A program made the translations under genes and the position numbers. From Serratia ficaria (lineage in GTDB: Bacteria; Pseudomonadota; Gammaproteobacteria; Enterobacterales; Enterobacteriaceae), in contig NZ_LT906479.1 in assembly GCF_900187015.1 (NCBI RefSeq), positions 3,596,001 through 3,660,000 of the forward strand: 64,000 nt of DNA, given 5' to 3'. The notes below the pieces were generated by a model. That model was not told where the DNA came from. It saw only the letters and a program-made list of their open reading frames with translations, and searched no databases. How positions within the stretch are numbered: the stretch's first letter is position 1; every line of letters starts with the position of its first letter. Of the stretch, positions 39,904 through 51,431 are shown one piece after another.

Positions 39904-41700
39904 TTAGCGGTCCACATCTGACATAACAAAATCGATACTGCCCAGATAGACGATCAGGTCGGAGACCAGGCTGCCACGGATTACCGCCGGGATCTGCTGC
40001 AGGTGCGCAAAGCTTGGCGTACGTACCCGGGTGCGGTAGCTCATGGTGCTGCCGTCGCTGGTCAGGTAGTAGCTGTTGATCCCTTTGGTGGCTTCAATCA
40101 TCTGGAATGATTCGTTGGCTGGCATCACCGGGCCCCAGGAAACCTGCAGGAAGTGGGTGATCAGCGTTTCAATATGCTGCAACGTGCGCTCTTTCGGCGG
40201 CGGCGTGGTCAGCGGGTGATCGGCCTTGAACGGGCCTTCCGGCATGTTGTTCAGGCACTGTTCGAGGATGCGCAGGCTCTGGCGCAGCTCTTCCACCTTC
40301 AGCATCACGCGGGTGTAGCAGTCGCTGTTGCCGTCGCCGACCGGGATTTCGAAGTCGAAATTCTCGTAGCCGGAATACGGGCGCCATTTGCGCACGTCAA
40401 ACTCGATGCCGGTGGCGCGCAGACCGGCGCCGGTCACGCCCCACTCCAGCGCTTCCTTGGCGTTATAAGACGCCACGCCGACGGAGCGGCCTTTCAGAAT
40501 GCTGTTCTTCAGCGCCGCCTTGACGTAAGAGTCCAGGCGCTTCGGCATCCACTCGAGGAACTCGCGCAGCAGGCGATCCCAGCCGCGCGGCAGGTCGTGC
40601 GCGACGCCGCCGATGCGGAACCAGGCCGGGTGCATGCGGAAACCGGTAATCGCTTCCACCAGGTCGTAGATTTTCTGCCGATCGGTAAAGGCGAAGAACA
40701 CCGGGGTCATGGCGCCGACGTCCTGAATGAAGGTGCTGATGTACAGCAGGTGGCTGTTGATGCGGAACAGTTCGGACAGCATCACGCGGATGGTGTCGAC
40801 GCGCTCCGGCACCTTGATGCCGGCCAGCTTCTCGACCGCCAGCACGTAAGGCATTTCGTTTACGCAGCCGCCGAGGTACTCGATGCGGTCGGTATACGGA
40901 ATGTAGCTGTGCCAGGACTGGCGCTCGCCCATTTTTTCGGCGCCGCGGTGGTGGTAGCCGATGTCGGGCACGCAGTCGACGATCTCTTCGCCGTCCAGCT
41001 GCAGAATGATGCGGAAAGCCCCGTGCGCCGACGGGTGGTTAGGGCCGAGGTTGAGGAACATGAAGTCCTCGTTTTCGGTGCCGCGCTTCATGCCCCAGTC
41101 TTCCGGCTTGAAGGTCAGCGATTCCATTTCCAGATCTTCTTTCTGTTTGGTCAACACGAAAGGATCGAACTCGGTGGCGCGCGCCGGGTAGTCTTTACGC
41201 AGCGGGTGGCCTTCCCAGGTCTGCGGCATCATGATGCGCGACAGGTGCGGGTGGCCGTCGAAGGTAATACCGAACATCTCCCAGGTTTCGCGCTCATACC
41301 AGTTGGCGTTAGGGAAAACCTTGGTGGCCGTGGGCACGTGCAGGTCTTTTTCAGACAGCGCCACTTTCAGCATGATGTCGCGGTTGCGTTCGATGGAAAT
41401 CAGATGATAGAAAACAGAAAAATCCGCGGCGGGCAAACCGTCACGGTGGGTGCGAAGACGCTCGTCCACGCCATGCAGATCGAACAGCATGACGTAAGGC
41501 TTCGGCTGTTTTCTCAGGAACGTCATTACTTCCAGCAACTGGTCAGGCTTGACCCATACCACGGGCATTCCGGTACGGGTGGGCTGAACAGTAAAGGCTT
41601 CCGGCCCAAAACGGTTGCGCAGTTCGCCGATCACCGGGTCGTCAAGGTGATCTCGGGTTTGCCAGGCAGGCAAGGCGTCGTGCGTCGTCAAATCTGTCAT
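39904..41700 (-). CDS. nuoC: NADH:quinone oxidoreductase fused subunit C/D
   Basis: A 598-residue fusion of the 30-kDa (NuoC) and 49-kDa (NuoD) subunits, the normal state in Enterobacteriaceae. The NuoC part runs to about residue 190 and includes [18 protein letters not shown]. The NuoD part begins near [13 protein letters not shown], whose histidines line the quinone site. The start is [13 protein letters not shown] (41700); an in-frame GTG at 41715 is less conserved. The 95-base gap to nuoB is the largest in the first half of the operon. Confidence 0.97.
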   Translation of the reverse strand: MTDLTTHDALPAWQTRDHLDDPVIGELRNRFGPEAFTVQPTRTGMPVVWVKPDQLLEVMTFLRKQPKPYVMLFDLHGVDERLRTHRDGLPAADFSVFYHLISIERNRDIMLKVALSEKDLHVPTATKVFPNANWYERETWEMFGITFDGHPHLSRIMMPQTWEGHPLRKDYPARATEFDPFVLTKQKEDLEMESLTFKPEDWGMKRGTENEDFMFLNLGPNHPSAHGAFRIILQLDGEEIVDCVPDIGYHHRGAEKMGERQSWHSYIPYTDRIEYLGGCVNEMPYVLAVEKLAGIKVPERVDTIRVMLSELFRINSHLLYISTFIQDVGAMTPVFFAFTDRQKIYDLVEAITGFRMHPAWFRIGGVAHDLPRGWDRLLREFLEWMPKRLDSYVKAALKNSILKGRSVGVASYNAKEALEWGVTGAGLRATGIEFDVRKWRPYSGYENFDFEIPVGDGNSDCYTRVMLKVEELRQSLRILEQCLNNMPEGPFKADHPLTTPPPKERTLQHIETLITHFLQVSWGPVMPANESFQMIEATKGINSYYLTSDGSTMSYRTRVRTPSFAHLQQIPAVIRGSLVSDLIVYLGSIDFVMSDVDR

Positions 41701-41795
41701 AATTTTTTTCACCACACTAAAGGGTTATTTCGCCGCAATTTTCACTTTCGCTGTGTTAACCAATAGCGCACTAAGATGGACGTTAAATGAACGTC

Positions 41796-42470
41796 TTAAA
41801 TCTCGTCAGGCGTCCGAAGGTTGGTCACCGCGATGCGCTCGCCGTGTTTACGCTCTCTTTCAGACTGCATGTTGGCGCGGTAAACGCCCTGATCGCCGAC
41901 AACCCACGACAGCGGGCGGCGTTCTTTGCCGATGGATTCCTGCAACAGCATCAGCGCCTGCATGTAGGCTTCCGGACGCGGCGGGCAGCCGGGAATGTAC
42001 ACGTCGACCGGCAGGAACTTGTCCACGCCCTGCACCACGGAATAGATGTCGTACATGCCGCCGGAGTTGGCGCAGGCGCCCATCGAGATCACCCACTTGG
42101 GTTCCAGCATCTGCTCGTACAGGCGCTGGATGACCGGGGCCATCTTGGTGAAACAGGTGCCGGCGACCACCATCAGGTCAGCCTGACGCGGCGATGCGCG
42201 CAACACTTCAGCGCCGAAACGCGCCACGTCGTGAACGGCGGTAAACGACGTCACCATCTCCACGTAACAGCACGAAAGGCCAAAGTTATATGGCCAAATA
42301 GAGTTTTTACGCCCCCAGTTCACCATGTCATGCAATGCATGCTCGAGTTTACCCATGTAAACCGTGCGGTGGACCTGTTGTTCCAGGGGATCGGCGACGA
42401 CCTCCTGTTTTTGCAGGGGATAACGGTCGTTCTCACCGTTCGGGTCTATGCGGGTGAGCGTATAGTCCAT
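41796..42470 (-). CDS. nuoB: NADH:quinone oxidoreductase subunit B
   Basis: A 224-residue subunit that binds the terminal [4Fe-4S] cluster N2 next to quinone. The tandem cysteines are in GLSCCYVEM, with further ligands in GTCFTKMAP and PGCPPRPEA. The length matches the E. coli protein (220). It lies 15 bases after nuoA. Confidence 0.97.
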   Translation of the reverse strand: MDYTLTRIDPNGENDRYPLQKQEVVADPLEQQVHRTVYMGKLEHALHDMVNWGRKNSIWPYNFGLSCCYVEMVTSFTAVHDVARFGAEVLRASPRQADLMVVAGTCFTKMAPVIQRLYEQMLEPKWVISMGACANSGGMYDIYSVVQGVDKFLPVDVYIPGCPPRPEAYMQALMLLQESIGKERRPLSWVVGDQGVYRANMQSERERKHGERIAVTNLRTPDEI

Positions 42471-42485
42471 CTTAATGCCTCGCTG

Positions 42486-42923
42486 TTACTGCGGATGACT
42501 GTTGGTGTTAGTGATGGTGCCGGGTTTGCTCTGGCGTCGGGAACGCGCCGGAGTCCAATCCAACGCGCCGATGCGCACCAGATAAACCAGGCCGGCCAAT
42601 AGCACCAAAATGAAAATGGCGGCTTCGATAAAGCCTACCCAGCCACTCTCGCGAACCGAGACCGACCAGGCGTACAGGTATAAGGCTTCAACGTCGAAAA
42701 TTACGAAGAACATGGCGACCAGGTAGAACTTGGCGGACAGACGCATGCGCGCCGTACCGACCGAGTCGATCCCGGATTCGAACGGGGTGTGTTTGGCGCG
42801 CGCCCGGGCTCTCCCGCCCAGGAAGAACGCACCCAGCAGCATTAAGCCGCAGAGCCCGATAGCCACGACAAGAAATACGGCGAACGCCCAGTGATGAGCG
42901 ATAACTTCAGTGGTTGTTGACAT
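42486..42923 (-). CDS. nuoA: NADH:quinone oxidoreductase subunit A
   Basis: A 145-residue membrane subunit with three helices, first gene of the operon. The conserved acidic motif [24 protein letters not shown] is split here as [16 protein letters not shown] and [16 protein letters not shown] 710-base AT-rich region precedes it and must contain the operon promoter. Confidence 0.96.
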   Translation of the reverse strand: MSTTTEVIAHHWAFAVFLVVAIGLCGLMLLGAFFLGGRARARAKHTPFESGIDSVGTARMRLSAKFYLVAMFFVIFDVEALYLYAWSVSVRESGWVGFIEAAIFILVLLAGLVYLVRIGALDWTPARSRRQSKPGTITNTNSHPQ

Positions 42924-43089
42924 ACTCTATGCTTACTCATCAAAAGTGGCGTCGATCGCTCTGCTCTTGTACCCGGCAGTTAGTGCACCACATCGATTTA
43001 AGGGAAGGATAAATTAACCACACAAACAAACTGCTTTTACAGCGAGTTAGGCAGCGTTTTACTGTGGGCTTTTTACTCCTTTCTATAAC

Positions 43090-43111
43090 CTTTTGTCAAC
43101 TTTGACAAAAG
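43090..43111. promoter_or_regulatory. inverted repeat CTTTTGTCA-N4-TGACAAAAG
   Basis: Perfect 9-base arms with a 4-base spacer, 167 bases upstream of nuoA. On the minus strand it starts with TTGACA, so a dimeric regulator bound here would cover a possible -35 box. The binding protein is unknown. Confidence 0.5.
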
Positions 43112-43585
43112 TATCTACACACTAGTTTACATACGCATCATTTGATTAACATTTGATGCGCCAGGCTCAGGCTAAATCGTGTCAGTTAATTTTTGTGTAG
43201 AAACAGACAGATATAAGCCGTCATGCATATTTCAGTTTTACTATATCATTGTCTCAGGAATTCCCTGTTCTTCCACTCACTACCTAGGGGTATTTTTTTG
43301 ATCCAGGACACGTTTTCAGCATAAATCCTCAAAAAAAGTGTGGGCCTTTAACAATTTTTGTCAAATTCAGCCGAAAAAACGTTCGCCATAATCTAACAAA
43401 ATAACCATATTATTTCCATGCCTTTACGCTCCGACCCAATTGGTCATAAAGCAAACGATTTTCGTCTGCGGCGGCCTGAGCCGGTTTTTAATTAATGGAA
43501 AGAGTTAAACAAATAACCAACTCATGACAAAACCTCAGCCAAATGCGCATAACAGCCTATTTTCTTAAAAAAAGGCCAAAAAAAA

Positions 43586-43607
43586 CCTCCGCCGAAGCGG
43601 AGGTTTT
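43586..43607 (-). terminator. lrhA terminator
   Basis: CCTCCGC, CGAA loop, GCGGAGG, with eight A residues on the plus strand before it, which give a T run on the minus strand. It lies 27 bases after lrhA. Confidence 0.9.
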
Positions 43608-43633
43608 CTGGTCATGGTCAACGCAGTCCGGCG

Positions 43634-44569
43634 TTATTCTTCCTCATCCACCAGGCTGGCGTCGTCTTGCGCCGTACCGCCCTGCCCGTTGAGGTTATAG
43701 CTGTCGTTGCCGCCCTGCATCGCGCTGAAGATGGCCATCGCCAGCTCGTTGTCGCACCGGGCGTCTTTACATAAGGCATACTGGGTATCCGGCAACGGCG
43801 GCAGGCCCTCTGCGGCGCCCAACACCCGCAGGTCAGGGCTCATCATCTCAACCGGCCGTACGGTTACGCCCAGGCCGGCCTTGCAGGCGGCGCGAACGGC
43901 GGACAGCGTTGAGGCCACGTAGGCGATGCGCCACGGAATGCCGGCCTCGTCCAGATGCTTGATGGCCATGGTGCGGAACGGACTGGGTTCGTCCATCACC
44001 ACCAGCGGAATGGGTTCACCGGCCTGGTAGTGATAATCCGCCGCGCAATACCACAGCGTCGGCGAGGTGCGCAGCACGATATGCGGCTGCCCCTCGGCGT
44101 CTGCCGTGGTGATCGCCAGATCGACCTCGCCTTCTTTCAGCATGTCGACCATCTGCGGGCTGCGTTTTACCCGCACGTCGATCGCCAGCTTGGGGTAAAT
44201 CGAGGTCACGCGGTTCAACAGGAAAGGCAAAATGGTATCGGCGGTGTCGTCTGAAGCACCGATAGTCAGAACGCCCTTTATATTGTTGTACATCAGAGAG
44301 GTACAGGCTTCGTCGTTGAAACGCAGGATTTTCCTGGCGTAGCCGAGAAGCTGGATACCGTGCTCAGTCAAGAGTTTGTTGCGCCCATGGCGGGCAAACA
44401 GTTCCTTGCCTACCAGTTGCTCTAACCGCTGCATTTGTTGACTGACCGCTGATTGAGTGCGACAAACGGCGACCGCCGCGGCCGCAAAGGTATTCAAATC
44501 AGCAACAGCAACAAAGGTTCTTAGCAGATCGAGGTCGAGATTAAGTATCGGACGATTTGCAGTTGTCAT
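43634..44569 (-). CDS. lrhA: LysR-family global regulator LrhA/HexS
   Basis: A 311-residue LysR-type regulator. The N-terminal HTH ([20 protein letters not shown]...[13 protein letters not shown]) and the substrate-binding domain match E. coli LrhA and the HexA group. LrhA represses flagellar master genes in E. coli; the Serratia homologue HexS is known as a repressor of prodigiosin and surfactant production. The position directly upstream of nuo is conserved with E. coli. The C-terminal end is acidic (DEEE). An 850-base region separates it from alaA, suggesting complex control. Confidence 0.93.
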   Translation of the reverse strand: MTTANRPILNLDLDLLRTFVAVADLNTFAAAAVAVCRTQSAVSQQMQRLEQLVGKELFARHGRNKLLTEHGIQLLGYARKILRFNDEACTSLMYNNIKGVLTIGASDDTADTILPFLLNRVTSIYPKLAIDVRVKRSPQMVDMLKEGEVDLAITTADAEGQPHIVLRTSPTLWYCAADYHYQAGEPIPLVVMDEPSPFRTMAIKHLDEAGIPWRIAYVASTLSAVRAACKAGLGVTVRPVEMMSPDLRVLGAAEGLPPLPDTQYALCKDARCDNELAMAIFSAMQGGNDSYNLNGQGGTAQDDASLVDEEE

Positions 44570-45422
44570 AGTGTATTCTTCACTTTTTTAAATTCTAATT
44601 TACAAACTACCCTGGTGTGTTTCCAAGACATCGTTGAAAAGGGACGATGCCTGTTATGACAGTACCCCACTCATTAGTGGAGGGCAAAAAAATTACTTAT
44701 ATTTCGTTACCTCTATCGCTTTTTAAAATGCGATCTATCGCAAACGCTTATAGAACGCGGGGGGTTAATACGAGTAAAAGTGTTTAACTTTTACCAAATG
44801 AAAGATTTTACTCATGCTCGTCGCCCAATTACCACTCCATTCGTGCTGTAGAGAACGCCGAACCTCAGGGCGGCGCCGACCTTTTGTCGGCCCAAAATAT
44901 AAACGAGACTCGCCGCGTTCGCCGTTTCATCCCCGCCTGATTTTAATAAATTCAATCAGTAAGATTTTCCCAATCAATAATATTCCGATAGTCAGTTAAC
45001 CTTTTCTTAAGATAAAAGATAAAGCATCGCTAATGTAATTAACCGTTTAAGCCAGTGTGGTTCGGCTGACGCCAGGCTGCCATCAGACTACTCCGGTATT
45101 ATCATTTCTTTACAGTTTATCTGACGCTATCCTCCCCCGCCGCTTATCAGTGCCCGCCGCCGGGCGCCGCCAGGTGGGGCAAGAACGTTTACATACGCTG
45201 CTTAAATCAGAATAAAACCCCAACAAAATGATAAACAAAGGCATTATAGACCACAAACATCGTTTTCCTTTGTTTATCATCACTAAAATTCCGCCTTGCG
45301 CCATGCGTTTGCACCAAAGGCGTGCATAACCCTTCAAAAGCATCAGCGCCAGGAGTACATTGGGCGGGTTGCGGCGTTCCACGGTAGGAACGCCCCTATC
45401 CCAGCAAAAGGCTCAACTTTCT
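44570..45422. other. long region between lrhA and alaA
   Basis: About 850 bases without a supported gene. It is AT-rich and holds the divergent promoters of lrhA and alaA. A short hairpin GCCGAC-CTTTT-GTCGGC lies at 44875-44891. Small open frames here have no ribosome site or conserved content. Confidence 0.6.
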
Positions 45423-46637
45423 ATGTCCCCCATTGAGAAATCCAGCAAACTGGACAACGTCTGTTATGACATTCGCGGCCCGGTGCTCAAAGAAGCTAAA
45501 CGTCTTGAAGAAGAAGGCAATAAGGTCCTGAAACTGAACATCGGCAACCCGGCCCCGTTCGGCTTCGACGCCCCGGATGAAATCCTGGTCGACGTGATCC
45601 GCAACCTGCCGACCGCGCAGGGTTATTGCGATTCCAAGGGGCTCTTCTCGGCGCGCAAGGCGATCATGCAGCACTACCAGGCGCGCAACATGCGTGACGT
45701 TACCGTTGAGGATATCTACATTGGCAACGGCGTATCCGAGCTGATCGTCCAGTCCATGCAGGCGCTGCTCAACAGCGGCGACGAACTGCTGGTGCCGGCG
45801 CCGGATTACCCGCTGTGGACCGCGGCGGTATCGCTGTCCGGCGGCAAGGCGGTGCACTACCTGTGCGACGAGCAGGCCGGCTGGTTCCCGGATCTGGACG
45901 ACATCATCAGCAAGATCACGCCGCGCACCCGCGGCATCGTGATCATCAACCCGAACAACCCGACCGGCGCGGTCTACAGCAAGGCCCTGCTGGAGCAGAT
46001 CGTCGAGATCGCCCGGCAGCATAACCTGATCATTTTCTCCGACGAGATTTACGACAAGATCCTGTATGACGAAGCCGAGCACCACTCGATCGCCGCATTG
46101 GCGCCGGACCTGCTGACCGTCACCTTCAACGGGCTGTCGAAAACCTATCGCGTGGCGGGCTTCCGCCAGGGTTGGATGGTGCTCAACGGGCCGAAGAAAC
46201 ACGCCAAGGGCTACATCGAGGGGCTGGAAATGCTGGCCTCGATGCGCCTGTGCGCCAACGTGCCGATGCAGCACGCCATCCAGACCGCGCTGGGCGGCTA
46301 TCAAAGCATCAGCGAGTTCATCCAGCCCGGCGGCCGCCTGTATGAACAGCGCAACCGCACCTGGGAACTGCTCAACGACATCCCGGGCGTTTCCTGCGTG
46401 AAGCCGCAGGGTGCGCTGTATATGTTCCCGCGCATCGACGCCAAGCGTTTCAACATTCACGACGACCAGAAAATGGTGCTGGATCTGCTGCTGCAGGAAA
46501 AAGTGCTGCTGGTACAGGGCAGCGCTTTCAACTGGCCGTATCCGGACCACGTGCGCATCGTCACCCTGCCGCGCGTGGACGAGCTGGAAATGGCGGTCGG
46601 CAAGCTGGGCCGCTTCCTGGAAAGCTATCGCCAGTAA
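45423..46637 (+). CDS. alaA: alanine-synthesising aminotransferase AlaA
   Basis: A 404-residue class I PLP-dependent aminotransferase that makes alanine from pyruvate and glutamate. It starts [20 protein letters not shown] and is nearly identical to E. coli AlaA (formerly YfbQ). The cofactor lysine is in [16 protein letters not shown], and the substrate carboxylate arginine is near the C terminus in DHVRIVTLP. An in-frame extension of 21 codons upstream is not conserved. The location next to lrhA is conserved. Confidence 0.96.
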   Translation: MSPIEKSSKLDNVCYDIRGPVLKEAKRLEEEGNKVLKLNIGNPAPFGFDAPDEILVDVIRNLPTAQGYCDSKGLFSARKAIMQHYQARNMRDVTVEDIYIGNGVSELIVQSMQALLNSGDELLVPAPDYPLWTAAVSLSGGKAVHYLCDEQAGWFPDLDDIISKITPRTRGIVIINPNNPTGAVYSKALLEQIVEIARQHNLIIFSDEIYDKILYDEAEHHSIAALAPDLLTVTFNGLSKTYRVAGFRQGWMVLNGPKKHAKGYIEGLEMLASMRLCANVPMQHAIQTALGGYQSISEFIQPGGRLYEQRNRTWELLNDIPGVSCVKPQGALYMFPRIDAKRFNIHDDQKMVLDLLLQEKVLLVQGSAFNWPYPDHVRIVTLPRVDELEMAVGKLGRFLESYRQ

Positions 46638-46749
46638 TCGCCGCGGGCGCAGCGCTCTGCTGCGCCCCTTCCCTGCACACGCCGGTTGCATAACTTCAGG
46701 TCACTGCTTCACAATGGAGCCCTCACTTGCCGTTGTAAAAGAGAGCACC

Positions 46750-47349
46750 ATGAGCCAGAGCCATTTCTTTGCCCACCTGTCCCGCCTGAAACTGATCAAC
46801 CGCTGGCCGCTGATGCGCAACGTGCGTACCGAAAACGTCTCCGAGCACAGCCTGCAGGTGGCGTTTGTCGCCCACGCGTTGGCGGTGATCAAGAACCGCA
46901 AGTTCAATGGCAATCTGAACGCCGACCGGGTGGCGCTATTGGCGATGTACCACGACGCCAGCGAAGTGATCACCGGCGACATGCCGACGCCGATCAAGTA
47001 TTACAATCCGCAGATCGCCCACGAGTACAAGAAGATCGAAAAGATCGCCCAGCAAAAGCTGCTGGACATGATCCCGGCGGAGCTGCGCAACGATTTCCGC
47101 TCGATCCTCGATGAGCACTACTACAGCGAAGATGAAAAGCTGCTGGTGAAGCAGGCCGATGCGCTGTGCGCCTACCTCAAATGCCTGGAGGAACTGTCCG
47201 CCGGCAATAACGAATTCACGCTGGCCAAGGCGCGCCTGGACAAAACCCTGCAGCAGCGCCGCAGCCCGGAAATGGACTACTTCATGGAGGTGTTTATCCC
47301 GAGCTTCAGCCTGTCGCTGGATGAAATCAGCCTCGACGCCTCGCTGTGA
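46750..47349 (+). CDS. yfbR: 5'-deoxynucleotidase YfbR
   Basis: A 199-residue HD-domain phosphohydrolase that removes phosphate from deoxyribonucleoside 5'-monophosphates. The metal-binding residues are His33 ([12 protein letters not shown]) and His68-Asp69 ([12 protein letters not shown]), with a further Asp in KQADAL. Length equals E. coli YfbR. It lies 112 bases after alaA and may be co-transcribed with it. The start ATG is chosen because [10 protein letters not shown] matches the family. Confidence 0.95.
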   Translation: MSQSHFFAHLSRLKLINRWPLMRNVRTENVSEHSLQVAFVAHALAVIKNRKFNGNLNADRVALLAMYHDASEVITGDMPTPIKYYNPQIAHEYKKIEKIAQQKLLDMIPAELRNDFRSILDEHYYSEDEKLLVKQADALCAYLKCLEELSAGNNEFTLAKARLDKTLQQRRSPEMDYFMEVFIPSFSLSLDEISLDASL

Positions 47350-47377
47350 TCCCGCCGGCGCGGCGACCGTCGCGCCG

Positions 47378-49210
47378 TCAAAAAGCGTATAACCAGGGCA
47401 CTACCATCACGCTGACCGCCATCACCAGCAGGGTGAAAGGCACGCCGATGCGCACGAAATCCCCGAACCTGTAGTTGCCCGGCCCCAGCACCAGCGTGTT
47501 GACCGGCGACGAGACCGGCGTCATAAAGGCGGCGGAAGCGGCAATGGCGATAATCATGGCGAAGGGGTACGGCGACACCCCCATTTCCCGCGCGGCGGCG
47601 ATGGCGATCGGCGCCATCAGCACCGCGGTGGCGGTATTGGAAATAAACAGCCCGATGGTGGCGCACAGCACGAACAGGCACAGCAGCATCACCCGCGGCC
47701 CGGCGCCGCCGGCGACGTCCATCAGGCCGCGCACGATCAGGTCCACCCCGCCGGTTTTCTGCAGCGCCTGAGCGAACGGCATCATGCCGACGATCAAAAT
47801 GATGCTCGGCCAGTGGATAGATTTGTAGGCGCTTGCCATGTCGATGCAGCGGAACTTGCCCATCAGCAGGCAGGCTGCCAGCGCGGCGATCGGGTTGGGG
47901 ATTTCATCGGTCAGCATCATCGCCACCATCAACGCCAGACAGAACAGCGCATGCGGCGCCTGGGTGATGGCCGGCGCCACCTCATCCACCTCGGCGGGCA
48001 GGTTAAGCACGATAAAGTCATGGGTGTTGGCCTGCAGCTGGCGTATCGCCTTCCAGTCGCCGATCACCAATAAAATGTCGCCCAGCGCCAGCGGTTCGTC
48101 CACCAGCTTGCCGGCCAGCGTCTCGCCGCTGCGGCGAATGCCCACCACGTTCAGATCATAGCGGCTGCGGAACGCCGCCTCGCGCAGGCTGGTGCCCAGC
48201 AGCGCCGAATCGGGGATCAACGTCACCTCCGCCATGCCGACGTTGCGCGACTGCTCGGAGAAGTAGTCGCCGCGTAGCACCATCGGCTCCAGCTGCTGCT
48301 CGCCGCAGAATTCGCGCAGATCGACCTGGCTGTCGGACATGTCGATCAGCAACACATCGCCTTCGCGCAGCTCGGTGCTGCCGGAGGCGCTGATCATCAC
48401 CCGGCGGAAGCGTTTCCAGCGTTCGATGCCCACCACGTTGGCGCCGTAGCGGGCGCGCAGGTGCAGCTCGTCCAGCGAACGGCCAATCAGCGGCGAAGCG
48501 CTGCGAACCGCCAAACGCCGCGCGCGGCCGGCCAGCTTATAGTCGCGAACAAGATCGCGGAAGGTGCGGCGCTGCCAGGTTTCCCTCGCCTTGCCGGCGG
48601 CGTCGTTGCCCAGCCAGCGCCGGGCCACCAGCATATAGCCCACGCCCAGCACCAGCACCGCCAGGCCGATCGGCGTGACGCCGAAGAAGCCGAACCCCAC
48701 GATGCCTTCGCGCACCAGCTCGCTGTTCACCACCATGTTCGGCGGCGTCGCCACCAGCGTCATCATGCCGCTGATCAGGCCGGCGAAGCTCAGCGGCATC
48801 ATCAGCCGCCCCGGCGCGATTTTCATCCGCGCCGTCACGCTGAGCACCACCGGAATGAAGATCGCCACCACGCCGGTCGAACTCATGAAGGCGCCCAGCC
48901 CGGTCACCGTCACCATCAGCAGCATCAACATTTTGGTTTCGCTGCTGCCGGCCACCTTAACCAACCAGTCCCCCACCTGATAGGCCACGCCGGTGCGCAC
49001 CAGCCCTTCGCCGATCACGAACAGCGCGGCGATCAGAATCACGTTGGGATCGCTGAAGCCGGCCGTCGCCTCCTGCAGGCTCAGCGTGCCGCTCAGCACA
49101 AAGGCGATGATCACCAGCAGCGCCACCACGTCCATTCGCAGCTTGTTGGTGGTAAACAGCACGATGGCGATTAACAGTAAACTCAGCACCCACAGTAATT
49201 CGCTGTTCAA
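47378..49210 (-). CDS. yfbS: SLC13-family permease YfbS with TrkA-C domains
   Basis: A 610-residue inner-membrane transporter of the DASS/SLC13 type. Two membrane halves (about 1-190 and 400-610) flank two central cytoplasmic RCK_C (TrkA-C) domains (about 205-285 and 300-375) that may sense a ligand. [11 protein letters not shown] and [11 protein letters not shown] are the re-entrant substrate/sodium motifs. I chose the TTG at 49210 because it lies six bases after GAGG and gives exactly the E. coli length; ATG codons at 49231 and 49255 are alternatives. The substrate is unknown. It is convergent with yfbR. Confidence 0.88.
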   Translation of the reverse strand: MNSELLWVLSLLLIAIVLFTTNKLRMDVVALLVIIAFVLSGTLSLQEATAGFSDPNVILIAALFVIGEGLVRTGVAYQVGDWLVKVAGSSETKMLMLLMVTVTGLGAFMSSTGVVAIFIPVVLSVTARMKIAPGRLMMPLSFAGLISGMMTLVATPPNMVVNSELVREGIVGFGFFGVTPIGLAVLVLGVGYMLVARRWLGNDAAGKARETWQRRTFRDLVRDYKLAGRARRLAVRSASPLIGRSLDELHLRARYGANVVGIERWKRFRRVMISASGSTELREGDVLLIDMSDSQVDLREFCGEQQLEPMVLRGDYFSEQSRNVGMAEVTLIPDSALLGTSLREAAFRSRYDLNVVGIRRSGETLAGKLVDEPLALGDILLVIGDWKAIRQLQANTHDFIVLNLPAEVDEVAPAITQAPHALFCLALMVAMMLTDEIPNPIAALAACLLMGKFRCIDMASAYKSIHWPSIILIVGMMPFAQALQKTGGVDLIVRGLMDVAGGAGPRVMLLCLFVLCATIGLFISNTATAVLMAPIAIAAAREMGVSPYPFAMIIAIAASAAFMTPVSSPVNTLVLGPGNYRFGDFVRIGVPFTLLVMAVSVMVVPWLYAF

Positions 49211-49254
49211 AACGGCCTCATCCGGCAACATATCCAGGGGCCTAAAAACTAGCA

Positions 49255-49279
49255 TAAAAAAACCCCGCCGATGCGGGGT
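49255..49279 (-). terminator. yfbT terminator
   Basis: ACCCCGC, CGAT loop, GCGGGGT; the run of A residues before it on the plus strand gives the T run on the minus strand. It separates yfbT from yfbS. Confidence 0.9.
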
Positions 49280-49308
49280 CTAATCAATTTGGGTGAAGAT
49301 AACGGCGA

Positions 49309-49965
49309 TCAGTCCACCCGGGTGATGCTGGCGCCGGCGGCGCTTTTGCTGACGGCGATCTGCTCCAGCGAAGACAACCGCAGATCGACCCGATCCAGCT
49401 TCGGCGCGTCGGCCGGCGCGTTGACCGCGATCACCTGGCAACCGGCCGCCAGGCCGGACAGGATGCCGGCGGGCGCATCTTCCACCACCACGCAGTCCCG
49501 CGGCGCCAGCCCCAGGCGCTCGGCGCCCAGCAGGTAAGCGTCGGGCTGGGGTTTGCCGTGTCGCACCTGTTCGGCGGTGATGAACACCTCCGGCTGCGGC
49601 AGCCCCGCGGCCTGACGGCGAGCGCTGGCCACCGGGACAGAACCCGAAGTGACGATCGCCCAGGGGATGCCCAGCGCGTTCAGCTGCGCCAGCAGCGCGG
49701 CCGCGCCCGGCAGCGCACGGACGCCGTCGGTATCCTGCGCCTCCACCTGTTCCAGCAGCAAGAATTCCCGCTGGATGGCTTCCTCGCTTTCGCCCGGCAT
49801 AAAGTGGCGCAAGGAGGTAATGGCCTGTTTACCGTGAATGAAATCCAGTACGTCCTGCGGGCTGACGCCGCGGCGTTTGGCCCAGTTAATCCAGGCGCGC
49901 TCCACCGCCGGCAGCGAATCTACCAGGGTGCCATCAAGATCGAACAGAAAACCCTTACACTCCAC
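49309..49965 (-). CDS. yfbT: HAD-family sugar phosphatase YfbT
   Basis: A 218-residue haloacid-dehalogenase phosphatase. Motif I is FLFDLDGTLVDS (catalytic Asp), motif II VTSGS, motif III lysine in RHGKPQPDAY, and motif IV VVEDAPAG. I chose the GTG at 49965, six bases after AGAGG, because MECKGFLFDLD matches E. coli MRCKGF; a TTG at 49986 is in frame but lies before the ribosome site. It probably dephosphorylates sugar phosphates. It follows yfbU by 17 bases. Confidence 0.9.
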   Translation of the reverse strand: MECKGFLFDLDGTLVDSLPAVERAWINWAKRRGVSPQDVLDFIHGKQAITSLRHFMPGESEEAIQREFLLLEQVEAQDTDGVRALPGAAALLAQLNALGIPWAIVTSGSVPVASARRQAAGLPQPEVFITAEQVRHGKPQPDAYLLGAERLGLAPRDCVVVEDAPAGILSGLAAGCQVIAVNAPADAPKLDRVDLRLSSLEQIAVSKSAAGASITRVD

Positions 49966-49982
49966 AGGAAACCTCTTTTTAA

Positions 49983-50477
49983 TCAAGCATTGATAATTTG
50001 CGCTATCTCAACGGCGCTCAAATGGTACTGACGCGGGCAAGACAGCCAGACGGCCAGCATGCGCTGGTATTTGTCCCACATCTTGGTTTGGGCGTTAAAG
50101 CCGTGGCTGCCGGAATCGAAGTGAGTATAGCGCCCCTCGGTGCCGACCAGGAAACGCACGTAGCTCAGGTAGCGCGCTTCGGTGGCGGCGTCGAAGCCGA
50201 GAAACGCCAGACGGCGTTCATCCAGCCCCTGTTTTTCCTTCAGGTTGCCCCAGGAGACCTGCAGCGCGTGATGCATCTCCATCACGTTGATGATGGTGCG
50301 GCACACTTCTTCGCTCAGTTCGCCGAAATCGCGATCCAGCTCGCGCATCTGCAGGCCGAAGCCGCGCTCGATGATGGTCTGCAACCGGCGATAACGATCG
50401 GCGTTGTCCGGATCGAGCAGGGTCATCATCTTGTACTGATTCGACAGGATCAGCCGTTGGGCATGGGTCATTTCCAT
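49983..50477 (-). CDS. yfbU: YfbU family protein
   Basis: A 164-residue cytoplasmic helical protein, same length as E. coli YfbU and starting [18 protein letters not shown]. The ATG is preceded by GAGGAAATCCTG. The family's function is not settled. The gene is probably in one operon with yfbT. An in-frame extension to 50525 is not conserved. Confidence 0.93.
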   Translation of the reverse strand: MEMTHAQRLILSNQYKMMTLLDPDNADRYRRLQTIIERGFGLQMRELDRDFGELSEEVCRTIINVMEMHHALQVSWGNLKEKQGLDERRLAFLGFDAATEARYLSYVRFLVGTEGRYTHFDSGSHGFNAQTKMWDKYQRMLAVWLSCPRQYHLSAVEIAQIINA

Positions 50478-50593
50478 CAGGATTTCCTCGTTTCTGTATG
50501 ATGGCGAGAGCATCGCACAGCGCAATATCGCAGGAAATCACAACTCGACCGTTCTTTGATTTAAACCGGGGTTATTGGCGCTATCGTCAAAAA

Positions 50594-50617
50594 GGCCGCG
50601 CTCGGCGCGGCCCTTTT
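50594..50617 (-). terminator. terminator between yfbV and yfbU
   Basis: GGCCGCGC, TCG loop, GCGCGGCC; A residues precede and T residues follow it, so it can act in both directions. It ends yfbV transcription. Confidence 0.9.
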
Positions 50618-50620
50618 CGC

Positions 50621-51076
50621 TTACAGATCGTCGAGGAAGGTTTTATCCAACTGCTTGAAGGCGCGCTTCAGCAGATCGGCCAGCGCCTGATAGGTCGGCG
50701 TGCCTTCGACCGGCGCCACCGCCTGGCCGGCTTCCGCCAGCTTGTTGCGCACCTCATGGAACCACTGCAGCAGCGTCGGCGGCAACGGCGTCGCCGAGCG
50801 GCGGCCCAGCCACCACAGCCCCTGCATCGGCAGGCTGCAGGCGAACAGCGCGGTGGCGATCGCCGGGCCGAGCTGGCCGCCCAGCGCAATTTGCCAGGTC
50901 AGGGTAAATATCGCCAGCGGCGGCATAAAGCGGATGGCAAAACGGGTGGCACGCGCAACGCGATTCTCCGGAAAGACCGGAGCCAGACGTTTGTCTGACG
51001 GCCAGGTTTTCATATAATGCTGCCCGCGCTGGAAGACCTGAAACCAGCTTACGGAACCGGACGGTTTGCTCGTCAT
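50621..51076 (-). CDS. yfbV: UPF0208 membrane protein YfbV
   Basis: A 151-residue protein with two central membrane segments (about 50-85), matching E. coli YfbV, which has been linked to Ter macrodomain organisation. The start [21 protein letters not shown] follows GAGGT by five bases. A longer frame upstream is not conserved. Divergent from ackA. Confidence 0.93.
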   Translation of the reverse strand: MTSKPSGSVSWFQVFQRGQHYMKTWPSDKRLAPVFPENRVARATRFAIRFMPPLAIFTLTWQIALGGQLGPAIATALFACSLPMQGLWWLGRRSATPLPPTLLQWFHEVRNKLAEAGQAVAPVEGTPTYQALADLLKRAFKQLDKTFLDDL

Positions 51077-51431
51077 CGCGTACCTCAACTTCACGTAAAA
51101 AATAAAAGGCGTCTGCAGACACAATACTAAAAAATTTGAAGCTTTAAATTTATTTTGTGTTTGCTGCGGGCTATCGGTATCCTAAGCCGGCCTTTTGGCC
51201 GGTAGAAGACGACAAGAATTCTGTCAACTTTTAGCCCTATAAAAATCAAGATTATTTAAACCGCAGAGAAATCATCGGTTTTTTCATCATCATGCGATTT
51301 GTGCAATTCACATGATGTTAATCATAAATGTCAACGGCATTATGCGCTACGCTTGTTGTCTGATTGACGATTAATTCACCACGTGTTTTTGGTTTTTCTT
51401 TAACAACACGAACTATTAAGTAGGTACTTCC
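51077..51431. other. ackA/yfbV divergent control region
   Basis: No gene is supported. It contains a CCGGCC-TTTT-GGCCGG hairpin (51187-51202) and an AT-rich block with the promoter(s) of the ackA-pta operon. Fnr or ArcA sites known for this promoter in E. coli could not be placed with confidence. Confidence 0.5.

Larger units (their letters stand above)
42924..43633. other. long AT-rich region between nuoA and lrhA
   Basis: No gene is supported. It should contain the nuo promoter(s). In E. coli the comparable region is known to be controlled by ArcA, NarL, IHF, Fis and LrhA. A 9-base inverted repeat lies at 43090-43111 and the lrhA terminator at 43586-43603. Direct -10/-35 pairs are not convincing. 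Confidence 0.6.

Noticed and set aside
44814..44999. 61-codon open frame in the lrhA-alaA gap
   Set aside because: No ribosome site, no recognisable sequence, and the gap looks like promoter DNA.
47355..47377. CGGCGCG/CGCGCCG hairpin between yfbR and yfbS as a terminator
   Set aside because: No T run on either strand at the correct side.
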